Below are positions 34,408-45,953 of a stretch of DNA of 64,000 nt, one piece after another. Source of the DNA: Tricholoma matsutake (Eukaryota > Basidiomycota > Agaricomycetes > Agaricales > Tricholomataceae); assembly GCA_026075535.2 (NCBI GenBank), contig AP026544.2, forward strand, positions 5,270,001 to 5,334,000, given 5' to 3'. The notes beneath the pieces are model-generated. The model was not told where the DNA came from, made no database searches, and saw only the letters and a list, made by a program, of their open reading frames with translations. The position numbers were made by a program, and so were the translations under genes. Numbering within the stretch: position 1 is the stretch's first letter; the number at the start of each line of letters is the position of its first letter.

Positions 34408-37386
34408 AATGCCAGTGCAGAAGCCATGGGATCATGCGATCGAGATGAAGCCAGGGTTTGTGCCAAAGAAGTTGAAGGTATATCCATTATCTCCAATGGA
34501 ACAAGAAGAAGTGGATGCATTCCTGAAGGAGCAATTGTGCAAAGGATACATACGACCTTCGAAATCACTGCAGACATCACCAATATTCTTTGTGCCAAAA
34601 AAAGACCAAAGAAAGAGGATGTGTACAGATTATAGGTATCTGAATGAGTGGACAGTGAAGAATGCATACCCCCTGCCATTGATCTCAGAAATAATTGACA
34701 AGGTGGGAAAAGCCAAGGTCTTTACAAAATTGGATTTATGATGGGGATACAACAATGTACAAATAAAGAAAGGAGATGAGTGGAAGGCTGCATTTGCCAC
34801 GTGTCAAGGATCCTTCGAGCTGCTTGTCATGTTTTTTGGGATGACTAATAGTCCCCCGACCTTTCAAAATATGATGAACGACATTTTCAAGGACGTAATA
34901 GACAAAGGCATGGTAATAATATTTATTGATGACATTCTGATATTCATGGAGGATGAAGAAAATCATGAGGTGATAGTGCAGGAGGTGTTACGGAGGTTGG
35001 CAGAGAATGATCTATTTTTGAAACCAGAGAAGTGTGTGTTTGGGGCAAGCGAGATTGAGTTCCTAGGATTATTGATCAGCCCTGACAGGATCAAAATGGA
35101 TCCGATCAAGGTACAGGCGATCACAGATTGGCCTGCACCCACCTGTGTCAAGGGGGTTCAAGCCTTCTTGGGACTCGCAAATTATTATCGTCGCTTTGTG
35201 CACAATTTTTCTAAAATTGCTGCACCCTTACATAACCTTACATGAAAGGGAGTAGTGTGGAGGTGGGGAGAGCAGCAGCAGACAGTGTTTGAGGAGTTGA
35301 AGAGAAAGTTTGTGGAGGGACCAATATTAACCCCAGTAGATTTCACATGCCCTTTGCGAGTGGAATCTGATGCATCCGATTTTGCTACTGGAGCAGTATT
35401 ATCAATGCTGTGCGAAGATGACAAATGGCATCCTTGTGCATATTTGTCCCAAGGGTTGAATGATGTGGAGAGGAATTATGATGTGCATGACAAAGAGATG
35501 TTGGGGATAATACGAGTGTTGGAGGCGTGGAGGCATTATTTGGAGGGATGTACGCATCAGATTGAGATCTGGACGGATCATCAAAATCTGCAATACTTCA
35601 TGTCTGCTAAAAAGCTTAATCGCCAGCAAGCGCATTGGGCACTATTCCTACCGTGTTTCAATTTTCACTTGGTCCACAAAGCAGGAAGCTTAATGAGGAA
35701 AGCAGATGCATTATCCAGACATATTGATCATAAAAGGGGGGTGGAGGAGGACAATAAGAATGTTACCTTGCTCAAACCCAAATACTTTCGCATTTGCGCT
35801 ATGCATCAAGGGCATCTATTGATAGATAGCTCGGAAATGGAAATGTTGTCTAAAATTAGACAATGTTCAGAATGGACAATGAAGTAGTGGAAATCATGAA
35901 AGCTCTGAAGGGAGAGAAGAAAGGTAATATCAAAGGAGATGAATGGGCTGAGGAACAAGGGTTGGTGTTGTTTCGAGGAAAAGTGTATGTACCAAAGGAT
36001 CAGGATTTGCAAAGGGAGATCATCTGGTTACATCATAATACACTGACTGCCAGACACCCAGGAAGATGGAAGACGTTGGAATTAGTAATGAGAAATTATT
36101 GGTGGCCCAGAATTTCAAAGTATGTGTTGGGGTATGTGGATGGATGTGATACGCGCATGAGGGGGGAGAAATTTCCAGAAAAACCTGCAGGAAAATTAAT
36201 GCTGAACCCTATACCTAAAGCGCCGTGGGGAGATATATCTGTGGATTTTATTACTGGATTACCTGAAACTCAAGGGTATGATGCAATATTCGTAGTATGC
36301 GACTGCTTCACAAAGGAGGTCCATATTATTCCTACTACTACAGAAACCTCATCATTGGGCTTGGCGTGCCTCTATCTAAATCAGGTATGGCGGTTACATG
36401 GGTTACCCAATACCATTATCTCCAATCGCAGACCACAATTTGCTTCCACATTTATGTGAGAACTGAACAACATATTGGGAATTCAAACTAAATTATCTAC
36501 AGCATATCACCCGCAGACTGATGGGCAGACAGAGAGAATGAACCAGGAGTTGGAGCAGTACCTACGTATGTTTGTCAACTACCGACAAACTGACTGGCCC
36601 AAATGGCTGGCAATTGCCGAATTTTTCCACAATAACAAATTCCATTCGGCTACTCGTATGTCACCCTTTTTCGCGAATTATGGATATCATCCTCGCATGG
36701 GAGTAGAACCCAGAAGGGAAGTCAAAGTACAGTCAGTAGAAGACTTTGTATCTAAGATGCAAAAGGTACAAGAGGAAGCAGAGGCGGCATTGAAGAAAGC
36801 ACGTGATGACATGATGTGACATGCAGATTGTACTCAAGCACGTGCTCCAGAGTACAAAGTTGGTGACTTGGTATGGCTAAGTACCAAGGACCTGAATATT
36901 CCATGACCTTTGAGGAAACTTACGGAGAAACAAGTTGGCCCATATGCGATCTCTAAAGCGATATTGCCTAATGTGGTAGTGCTAAAATTACCCCAATCAT
37001 TCAAGATTGATCCCGAGATTAACATATCCCGCCTATGCCCTTACCGCCTGCCCACTATTCCTGGCCAACAAACTACTCTGCAACCTCCGATAATAGTAGA
37101 AGGTGCTCCAGAATACGTAGTTGAAGAAATTCTAGACTCATGTCTTCGACGGAACAAATTGGAGTTCTTAATAAAGTGGAAAAACTATACTGATGAAAAT
37201 AATTCATGGGAACCCAAAGAGAATTGTAAGCGAGCACATAACATGATTGCCCAATTCTTTAAACATAATCCGAATGCTCTGCGTCGCATTGCTAGAATGG
37301 TGTATGAGGGGATGAAATTCCGGCCATACCAAAATTTCACAGAGGGGACAGACATAATATTTTCTTGCCTGGAAGTCGAGGCATAA
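34408..37386 (+). pseudogene. Family A Pol, copy 2, 3' part (RT to chromodomain)
   Basis: Continues from 28886 after the AATGC duplication. RT with FIDD (about 34930), RNase H, integrase and chromodomain (VVEEILDSCLRRNKLEFLIKW) are all present. TGA at 34739 replaces the Arg/Gln codon of LDL(R)WGY; others are at 35243, 36457, 36817 and 36904. A 1-nt deletion near 35870 moves the frame for the remainder. The integrase second Asp is Asn (IISNRRPQF). Confidence 0.9.
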
Positions 37387-37397
37387 AAGGGGGGTAA

Positions 37398-37799
37398 TGT
37401 TAGGAAACCACCCCATTACCTAATAAAATTTCATTTTTATTTTATTATGTCGAATTACGCTACATGATGCCAAATGACACTACACTTTGATAGCATGAGA
37501 ATTTTATTTCGCATGCATCAAAATGTACATGCATGTACAAGTGCGTCAGTAACAACAATGTACAATATATGTAACATAGTATATAAACCCTAAATATACA
37601 CCTAGGGGACCCCAGTTGTGTTCTCTTAGGTATTCCACCTACGTTTTCGGTGTGAAAGGCCTATCTCAACAAACTCATCTATTAATAACCCCTCACATCA
37701 AAACCGTCAATTCCCCCATCACAAGCGTGGATCCCACCCCCTTCTTGTAGAGAGAACCCACACAGTCTTAGCTAGCAGATAGTGGGTGTCACCCTAACA
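37398..37799 (+). repeat. 3' LTR of family A copy 2
   Basis: 402 bp, preceded by AAAAGGGGGGTAA and followed by ACCAG (37800-37804). Confidence 0.93.
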
Positions 37800-37805
37800 A
37801 CCAGC

Positions 37806-38559
37806 CAGTGATACACCTTGTACAGCCCTGGGCACAGATCTGTCTATTTTTTTATGTTTTTAGCCTGCCAACCATCATTCATTCCTTTCATCCAGCACAC
37901 TGCAATATTCTGCAATATTCTGCAATATACCCCTAGCATCCTGCGACTCTTCTGCAATGTTTCAATTACTTCAGTGACATTTAGCGACATTTGGTGACTT
38001 AGCGACTTCAGCGATATTTTCAATACAGCAAAATGTTCACACACTGCCTTCGGGTATGGTGCTGACTGTTGACAGGCCTTCATTTTGGATTTACTTTAAG
38101 TCTTATCTATGTTATCTAGGTTACTGCGACCGCATTCCACTTCTTCCTTCAATATAATAAAACAGCAGGCTAGCCTTAAACATAGGTTTCTTTTATTAAC
38201 TTCGATTATATCACAATTCATAGTATATATTAGGTATTCAGGATCTATAGTATAAAAACCCCCCTGTTCATAGTAGATAGTCACAAAAGAATACAACAAT
38301 TAAATTCCCCTCTCACAGTTAGAAACTAAAAACCCTTCACCTCTCTCAAATCACCACCATAGTGGTAGAGACTTATCACTAGGAACATCACCGTACATCG
38401 TGGATTACGCTGAGCAGACTTTAATACCCATCCCACTTCTAAATATTTGTTTGTGATCTATACTAAAAACAAGGCGTCACTGAGACCCTTTGCACCTACC
38501 ACTTGCATTCATTGTTTTGTTGTTTCTCTTAGGCTAGAGGCACAGAACGACTATCACTG
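37806..38559. mobile_element. Candidate hAT-like non-autonomous unit, 754 bp
   Basis: Begins CAGTGATA and ends TATCACTG, an 8-bp terminal inverted repeat of hAT style. It separates two collinear pieces of family A copy 3. A clean 8-bp duplication is not visible (ACACCAGC against GACACCCA). The inside is AT-rich with small repeats (TTCTGCAATA three times) and no convincing ORF. Confidence 0.4.
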
Positions 38560-38639
38560 GACACCCAGGAAGATGGAAGATGTTGGAATTAGTAATGAGA
38601 ATTTATTGGTGGCCTGGAATTTCTAAATATGTGTTGGGG
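38560..38639 (+). pseudogene. Family A copy 3 integrase fragment
   Basis: About 80 bp matching copy 1 at 11578-11657 (GACACCCAGGAAGATGG...GTGTTGGGG), cut by gypsy C. The same frame resumes at 48844. Confidence 0.85.
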
Positions 38640-38833
38640 TGTAGTGAGTTGAGGGGGATCTCCTTATATCACACACCAAAAGAACACGAATAATGTATAT
38701 ATTTCGTGTATTGGTAGTGGTAAAAAAGATTGCTTATGTAAATAGAAGGCTGGTCCCTTTATAGGGGCCAGCCAGGTCAACAGCAAGGAAATATAATATA
38801 TACAAATGTGGGGTCAAGCCCCAGGTCACCACA
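38640..38833 (-). repeat. 3' LTR of gypsy C
   Basis: 194 bp. It contains a strong stem GGCTGGTCCC/GGGGCCAGCC (38748-38757 with 38764-38773, one G-T pair). Confidence 0.9.
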
Positions 38834-38979
38834 CCCTCCCCCTTAGGCTTCGTCCAGGGGAGAAGCATAATGTTTTGAGTAAATAGACAATCTTGAAGAG
38901 AGCATCATCTGGTATGTGGGTATCATCAGGGTACAATGAAAAGAATCAATTCATTCATTTATTAAAAAATGTGATGACC

Positions 38980-39669
38980 TCATTTAGTAGGGTCATCGGG
39001 GATGTGGGTATCGTCAAGACTCAACAATGATATGTGGGACTTGTCGAGGGTCGACGAGGATTCGGGGAGGTTGGCATCAACTAACATACACCTAACTTCC
39101 TCTGGGGTGGTAGGTATGGGTACTTCACGCTCATAATCGGGTGCAGAGGAAAGTATGGTTGTTTTGTTGGTCAATGCCAATGAAGACAATTGGGATATGG
39201 GGGTCTCTGGGGTGTTCCCCAGAGCAGAGGGGTCTGTCATCTGCCCTTCATCGAGAGGGAAATGGTCCTTGTTGATGGTAAACATTTCATCATTGGATGA
39301 AGAGACAGAGTCAGTGGAATCACCGTTGTTGTCAGGGTCTCTAATTTTTTGCGGCTTGTTAGACATGATGGGAGTGAATTTGCTAACGGGCTTCTTGTGC
39401 CCATCCAGAGGGATGCCGGCAGCAACTCTCCTCGCTCTCTTCAAGGCCTTCTTCTGGCCTTGAGTGGCCTTGATGATGAGGGGAGACCCAGACCATCCTG
39501 AGGTTGGATTGTTCTCCAGGGGATATACCTCTGGAGGAGGTGGATGCCAGCCGGACAGGTAAGAAGGCCCAGCGCGGGCAGGAGGCTGGTTGTCCACGTG
39601 AGAGGTGCTCACGTGCAGAGATGCAGATAGTCCAGTGGAGAATCCGGAGGACTGGGCAGTGGAAGTCAT
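38980..39669 (-). CDS. Gypsy C extra ORF 2, unknown
   Basis: 229 aa, uninterrupted, starting MTSTAQSSGFSTG and ending DDTHIPDDPTK 147 bp before the 3' LTR. Composition is Ser/Thr/Pro-rich with a basic patch (QKKALKRARRVAAG) and an acidic Ser/Asp stretch (NNGDSTDSVSSSNDE). I recognise no domain, signal peptide or membrane segment. It lies beyond the chromodomain, where fungal gypsy elements usually have nothing. Confidence 0.55.
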   Translation of the reverse strand: MTSTAQSSGFSTGLSASLHVSTSHVDNQPPARAGPSYLSGWHPPPPEVYPLENNPTSGWSGSPLIIKATQGQKKALKRARRVAAGIPLDGHKKPVSKFTPIMSNKPQKIRDPDNNGDSTDSVSSSNDEMFTINKDHFPLDEGQMTDPSALGNTPETPISQLSSLALTNKTTILSSAPDYEREVPIPTTPEEVRCMLVDANLPESSSTLDKSHISLLSLDDTHIPDDPTK

Positions 39670-39756
39670 TGATTCAGAGCAGAGTCACCCTGAATGAGAG
39701 GGAGCTCCGCCCCTGGTGGGAGTGGTGGAATCTCTTTTTCTTTTTCTTTGTGGCTC

Positions 39757-41362
39757 TCAAAGGGCCACATTGTTAGGCCCAGTGATCCACCACCGGGGTT
39801 CAGACATCAGAGGAGCATCCTCTGAATGGGTATTGGAATGTTGCCACAGACATCTCACGATATCGGCAGTGGTAGAAGACTCTTCTGAATGGGAGGAGTT
39901 GGCAGTAGCCATCGCTGTAAGCCAGCCGATGGCATAGTGAGAACCTTCTCGGACTTCCTTGTCCAAGACTCCTATGGTAGCGAGGTGTTGTACGATGTCC
40001 TCGAGGGAAGTTGAATTGGTGCTGATTGGCATGGGCTGCCGACGGCGCATGGGGGACAGTGGGAGGTGTTCGTGCTCTCGAATCTGTTGGTACAGTCCCA
40101 GTGTGGCTAGTACCTCTGCAGTACAAAGGTAGAGAAGTAGTTTAGCTTCAGGGGAAAGCCCTGAAGGAATCTGTTGACAAAGCAGGAGCTGTCCCCTGAC
40201 ATGTGGGAGGGAGACCCTCTGTTTGTCCATCAGGGTATCAGGGTGGAATCACCACTGGTACAGGTGTCAGTGCATGAACTGCGCACACATTTCAGCAGGG
40301 TCCAGGAGCGAGGGTTGCTCCAGGTGAGTAGGGTCGTTGAGTCAGCGCAATCCTCACGCCAACTGCATCTGAACAGGGAGCCAACTGGGTAATCTCCAGT
40401 GGGCAAGGGCATAGGTCATCAGGGGCATCTGAGCCCCTGGAGCAGTATCATTGACAAACCGCATGTACTCGTGCATTCATTCCAACATTGGGTAGTTCCC
40501 GGAGGTGTGGGCCATCTGGGACCAGTGATCAAATTCCTCAGTGTTCTGAGGAATGGATATAGGAACTTGGCCATGCAGCTTGGGAGCTGGTCTCCAGTTT
40601 GCCTTCCTGGGAGCATCAGGGCCCGAGACTGTATATCTCGGGGTTGGAAGGTTGGGAAGAGGTGGGTAGACCTTGTTCATATTGAAGTCCTCATCGGGGA
40701 CAACAGGGTGGGGAGCAGGAGGTGGTGCAGGCTGAGAGGCTGCACTGGCATATGAAGTACCTTGGGGCCTCTCGGGGTAAGGAGAGGGTTCACAAGTACG
40801 AGCTCGTTTGGACAAATGTCCATCGAGCTGCTCATGCAGGTGCTCATTCTCATCCTCCAGGTTCCGGACCAGTCTCCTGGAGGGCAGCAATATCTTTTTC
40901 ATATTCATTATAAACACATTCAGCTCTGGCAAGAGCACCAGAGTTAATACCCAAATCTCAACGATCTCTCGCATTGAAATATTCACCATCGTGGTCATAC
41001 ACGTGGGTGTACACGTGTAATGCGTAGCTCTTGCAAGTGTCACAAGTGCCTCAGTGAAGGATGATGCCTTCACCGTCAATCCTCCAATTTCTGGCAGCAG
41101 AAGAGCTGGTGCCCACACCAGCTTGCCGGTTTTGTTCTTCTCTAGCAGAACGTCTGCTAGAGCTAATGGCTTCTTTGATCTCGCCAGGGCTTGGTGAGCG
41201 ATGGTGTTGGGTGTTGCTGCTCGAGCCAGTGGGCTCAAGCTTTCTCTCCTTCTCCTTCCCCCTTTGAGACTGGCCACTAGGGCCTGTCTCACGCATGCAG
41301 CCAGTTCTGTTGTCATGATCACCCCCCATGGGGTCGTCTTTGTCTGGAGGAAAGCTCGCCAT
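39757..41362 (-). pseudogene. Gypsy C extra ORF 1, unknown, broken
   Basis: Coding-like sequence spread over shifted frames. It starts MASFPPDKDDPMGG, a charged region with KEKERKLEPTG and a CDTC motif. A helical, probably coiled-coil stretch follows (RNLEDENEHLHEQLDGHL), then a proline-rich segment (SQPAPPPAPHPVVPDED), PNLPTPRYTVSGPD and a conserved-looking C-terminal part (LSPEAKLLLYLCTAEVLATL) ending at 39757. At least two frameshifts and several TGA codons separate the pieces, so the exact product is uncertain. No known family recognised. Confidence 0.5.
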
Positions 41363-41483
41363 GGTAATTGTACCAAGCAATGAAGAAAAAAAACAATTGA
41401 AACTCCACACGACCTAAAGTTGTGGAGCGTGAAATTCCCTGGGCAAGGCACACACCCAACGTGACTTGGAAATTTCCAAGTTG

Positions 41484-44400
41484 TTATGTCTGTTGACGCG
41501 CAGGAGTTCCTGCGCATTTAGGCAACTCTTGCCAGTCTCTGGCACCCATCAGTGCCAGATAAGCGTCTAGGGCTGCAAGATCATTGCAGTTTGCCAAAGG
41601 TTCCCAAGTGGTGTCTCCCAGACTCCACTTAACTTCAAACTGGATGGTACAGCCACACCACTTGTGTGCCGTGATCTCTTCGACGTACCATTTGGTGTCA
41701 TCTGCACTGAAGTCATACATGTCAGGATAATGCCTGTTGGGAAACAATGCATCATCGTTAGGATGGTGAGGCCTTAGTAGGCTCACATGGAAACACTGGT
41801 GTATATGCCAGTGTTTCAGTTCTGTAGGAAGATCCAACACATAGTTGGATGTCTCAGGGAAAGCTTGTAGGACCTTGTACAGTCCTACAAATTTAGGCAA
41901 TAGTTTACTAGTGCGCCCTTTTGGTAGTGCTAGGTTTTTTGTGGACAAGTAGACAAAATCTCCTTACTTGATATCAGGCTCTTCGCGCTGATGTTTATTA
42001 GCGTAGTGCTGCTGAAACACTCTTTCAGCAATGATGCTATCATGGGCCACTGCCATGTTTCGCAGGGCATTCATTGCAAACATATGCACTCTGGGAGGAA
42101 CACGTTATGTAGAAGGAAGTTCTTGCATCATACGAGGCAAGAATCCATAGTTGATTTCAAATGGGGCCATCCCTGTTGCCCTGTTAATGGTAGAGTTTAT
42201 GGCAAACTCTATGAGAGAGAGGAATTTTACCCAATCTTTTTGATTGGATGCAACAAACGCTTGGAGAATCTGAGCAATCAAATGATTTGCGCATTCCGTT
42301 ATTCCATCCATCTGAGGATGGAATGAAGTGGACATAAGTATCTTGATGTCCAAGATATGGTGGATCTCATGCCACCATTTGGACGTGAATTTAGAGTCTC
42401 AATCACAAATGATTGAGCCAGGTAGTCCATGCAAATGGACAATCTCCTTCACGAAGATGGGAGATAGTTGTGATGCAGTCATCATTGTTTTCACTGGGAC
42501 TAGGTGAACCATGGAAGACAGATGACAGATGATCACCCAAAGGTAGTCAAATCCCTTGGACTCTGGGAAGGGTCTGATAAAGTCCATCCCAATGGACTCC
42601 CATGGTCTCAAGGGAGTGGGGAGTGAGTGCAATTTGCCTTGCAGGGAATGGTATTCACCTTTTGAGCATATACAACGCTCGCAAGAATCACAGTATTTCT
42701 TGACTTCACACTGAAGTCGAGGCCACCAATACCAACATCAGATGTACTCCAAAGTTTTGACTGGCCCGAAATGTCCCACAATACTGTGGGCCTGCTCAAT
42801 TATACAACCATGCAGGGTTGTACCTTTGGAAGTGGAGGTGGGGACGCACAAGACATCCTCACCACCTCGGTTCTTCCTCCAGATGAAACCGTTCTGGATG
42901 CTGAAATCCAGGTGGTCTCCTGGACTTTCAAGAATCTTCTTGAAAACTTGGTCCTTGACATATCCTTTCTGGATGTCATCATTCAGAGGATCCAACTCTG
43001 ACATATGGACGTGAAGATCAGGTCCCTTAACCAGAGATGTGTAAATCAAGGGGTTTTTTTTTGATTGTGGCTGTCCAGAAGAAGATGGATCTGCACCTTC
43101 AGTATTCGCAGTCATTCTGGCTGCAGCTACATCCTGCTCTTCGATAAGTTCCTGAAGAGCTCTAAGCTGTTTACCGACTCGCTTCTGCTGAGCAGCAGCA
43201 GAGCAAGTCTCAATTACTCGATTCTTTAATTCGAGATGTCAATCCCATGGGAGGTCCTCATGGTTAGGATCGAGGCGCACATCTGCAAAGATGTAGTGTT
43301 GGACTAATGGGGCATTGTCCCAAGAGTCAAATTGGTAGTAGCAGGACAGAGCGTCTGCTACTTTGTTTAGTTTCCCTTTGACATATCTAATGCCAAAGTT
43401 GAAACACGATAGGTATTCCATCCACTGCATCTGCCTAGCAGAAAGTCTGCGCTGGGTCTGGAAGAATTCCAGTGCTTGGTGATTGGTGACGACATGGATC
43501 CGTCTACCAATCAGTTTGTCTTCCCACTTGAGGAGGGCCTCAAGTATAGCAATGGTTTCATGCTCAAAGGTACGGTAGTTCCTTTGAGCATCTGAGAATT
43601 TCTTGGACAAGACACCTGCTGGGCAGCAAGTTTGCCACTCAGGTCCTTGACCATACATTGCGCCAGTCCCAAAGACTGAGGCATCATTGGCTCAGGCAAC
43701 TTTGGGTCGATCGGCTTAAGCACCAGTGTTGTGCAACAGATGTCCTTAATCATCTGGAAGCAGTGATCATGTAATGGCCGCCATAGAAATGAGGCACCGT
43801 TTTTAGTCATCGCAGAGAGTGGACTAGTATAAGCACCAATATCTGGCAAGAAATGAGCCAGATATTGCACAAGTCCCAAGAATCTCTGGACTTCATGATA
43901 GTTACAAGGTGTCTTCCACTCTTGTACATGGGCCATCTTGTCGCTGTCTGTGTGCAGCCCGTGCTTGTCAATCATATGACCTAGGCACTCTACCTTTTCA
44001 GTGTAGAGCTCGCACTTCTCTGCATGAAGGTACAGAGCATGCTCGCATAGTTTGTTGAATACTAGCTCCAGATGTTTCTGGTGTTCCTCAATTGAGTTAC
44101 TAAACACAAAGATATTGTCCAAGTATGCATGGACAAATATTCTGATGTAATCTTGGAAGACTAAATTCATCAACCTTTGAAAGGTTGATGGTGCATTGCA
44201 GTCGCCTTGTTGCATAACCAGGCTTTCATATATGCCTTGAACTGTCAAAAAGGCAGTTTTCCAGACATCATCTGGTTCCACTTGGACTTGCTCGTAAGCA
44301 TCCAAGAGATCTATCTTCGAGTGGTATGTAGCTCGAGCAACATCAAGACAAATCATGTATTGATCAGGAAATGGTGTAACATCTTTCACTGTATTTGCAT

Positions 44401-45953
44401 TCCTCTTCATGGCATTAATCACAGTGCGAATTGCTCCTGATTTCTTTGGCACCACTAGCATTGGAGCAGCTTGCTCCACTCGAGCAGGGCACCACCACCC
44501 TGCTTTGCAGTATTTTGCTATCTTCTTGGAGAGGGGTTTCCTCATTGAGTCTGGACACTTTGGAAGATAGTATTTGTACTTCTTCTTTTTGTCCACTAGT
44601 GGGATGTGATGGTTTATCTCCCTAAGGGGAGGTAGTTTGTCAGGTACTCCGCTGAGGATATCCTGACAAGAATGTTTCCACTCTTCTCAAAGACATGGAA
44701 GGTCTTTCTTGGAGAGAGGACCTTTTGAGTAGGCCTTGGATGCCAAGTCTTTGTATATTGCAAAGAGAACATTGTTCAAGTCATCAACTTCGGGCAGTAG
44801 CACCACAGGAATGGAAGGGTCGAACCCAAAAGGTTCAAATTTAGGGCCCTCAGGAAATCGATCCCAAGTGAATTCTCAGATGAACTCTTCCAATTCATCC
44901 TCATTATCACTTTCAGGCTTCTCGTCAGGCCCCAGCAATATGGGGTCCAATACCCTCAAGCCTGAAGGACAATGTTGAGCCTCAACATCATCCACTTCCT
45001 TGATTTCCGCCTTCCTCTGTTTCACAGAGGGAGGCTGGGCCTGTGTAGAACTCGGGACAACTTTGTCCAGGTCTCTTACTTTTTTAGCAGTTGGGTGCCC
45101 ACTACGGAGTCACTGGTTGAGGCCGCATAGCATGCCATCTGGCTTGCATGATGGTGTTAGGGCCCTCGATTACTGTATCAAGGTGCTTTCCTTTAACGCA
45201 TACTTCATCGCGTTCAAAGTCTAGGACTATACCGTGCTTCCTCATAAACACGGTTCCCAGAATGGCATCATACCTATCAATGTTAACTACATCGAAATAG
45301 TGGGTATTTACCACCCCACCGATCTCAAAATCGGTGAAGAGTCCAAAGTTTATCTTCAAACAGCTGCCCACAGTGCATAATTGCAAAGGCACAGGTTCTT
45401 CCAATTCATGAGCCTTCGAGTTCACTGACATAGCAAATTCTGGTGAGATGGAATCAGTTGTACAGCCAGAATCAAGCAGTATGTAGGCTTCAAGATTGTG
45501 AAGCATCATCTTTGCAACAAAGCATTTGTTATCCTCCTCAGTCTGAGGAGGACATTTAATCTTCTTCGAGGATTTCCTCAAAGTAGTTGCACCTTTAAAG
45601 TGCAGCTTGTTCTTGAAAAGGCCGTCCATCATGATGCCAAGCTGTTCAGAGAATGATGGATGTTTATTCTCTGTCTCACTCTCTGAGTCTTCCTCAGAGT
45701 CAGACACTGACTGGGCAGACAGGCAGCCATTGGAGTCATACTCTGAGAGAATTTCTCTGATCGCACCAAAGCATTCAGTTCCTGAATCATCACAGGGAAT
45801 ACACCCAGTGTCAGACTCAATGTTATACAGTTCGCCTTCAGAGCTGTACTGCGATCCATAAGGGATCTCCTCAGATAAGGCCGAACCATACTCCAAGGAA
45901 GAAATGCCTTCTGAGTAGCTGTGTGCAGTGGAAAATCTCTCTTTCATCGCTGA
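41484..45953 (-). pseudogene. Gypsy C Pol (protease, RT, RNase H, integrase, chromodomain)
   Basis: Protease: AYILLDSGCTTDSIS (about 45480). RT: VPKKSGAIRTVINAMKRN and HSKIDLLDAYEQV. The catalytic box reads YLDN (about 44125) instead of YxDD, which should abolish synthesis. A deletion/frameshift near 43670 precedes RNase H (RNYRTFEHETIAILEALLKWED). Integrase: zinc-domain tail, core MDFIRPFPES, GSIICD, FHPQMDGITECANH (about 42310). Chromodomain-like end: WYVEEITAHKWCG...FEVKWSLGDTTWEPL (about 41650). Breaks are mainly TGA, with one TAA near 41965. The stop after gag (45954-45956) is also TGA in the same frame, so gag and pol were probably one polyprotein. Confidence 0.85.

Larger units (their letters stand above)
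18737..37799 (+). mobile_element. Family A copy 2, containing gypsy B and a copia element
   Basis: Flanked by the duplication ACCAG (18732-18736 and 37800-37804). Subtracting gypsy B and the copia element with one target copy each leaves about 6196 bp, against 6215 bp for copy 1. The 5' LTR is 18737-18974 plus 26316-26479 (238 + 164 = 402 bp) and the 3' LTR is 37398-37799 (402 bp). It is inserted in copy 3. Confidence 0.92.

Noticed and set aside
37806..38559. Confident hAT call
   Set aside because: The 8-bp TIR is suggestive, but no exact 8-bp duplication is visible; reported only at low confidence.
40762..41383. Plus-strand ORFs opposite the gypsy C extra region
   Set aside because: They are short, overlapping and less protein-like than the minus frames, which share the orientation of the element.
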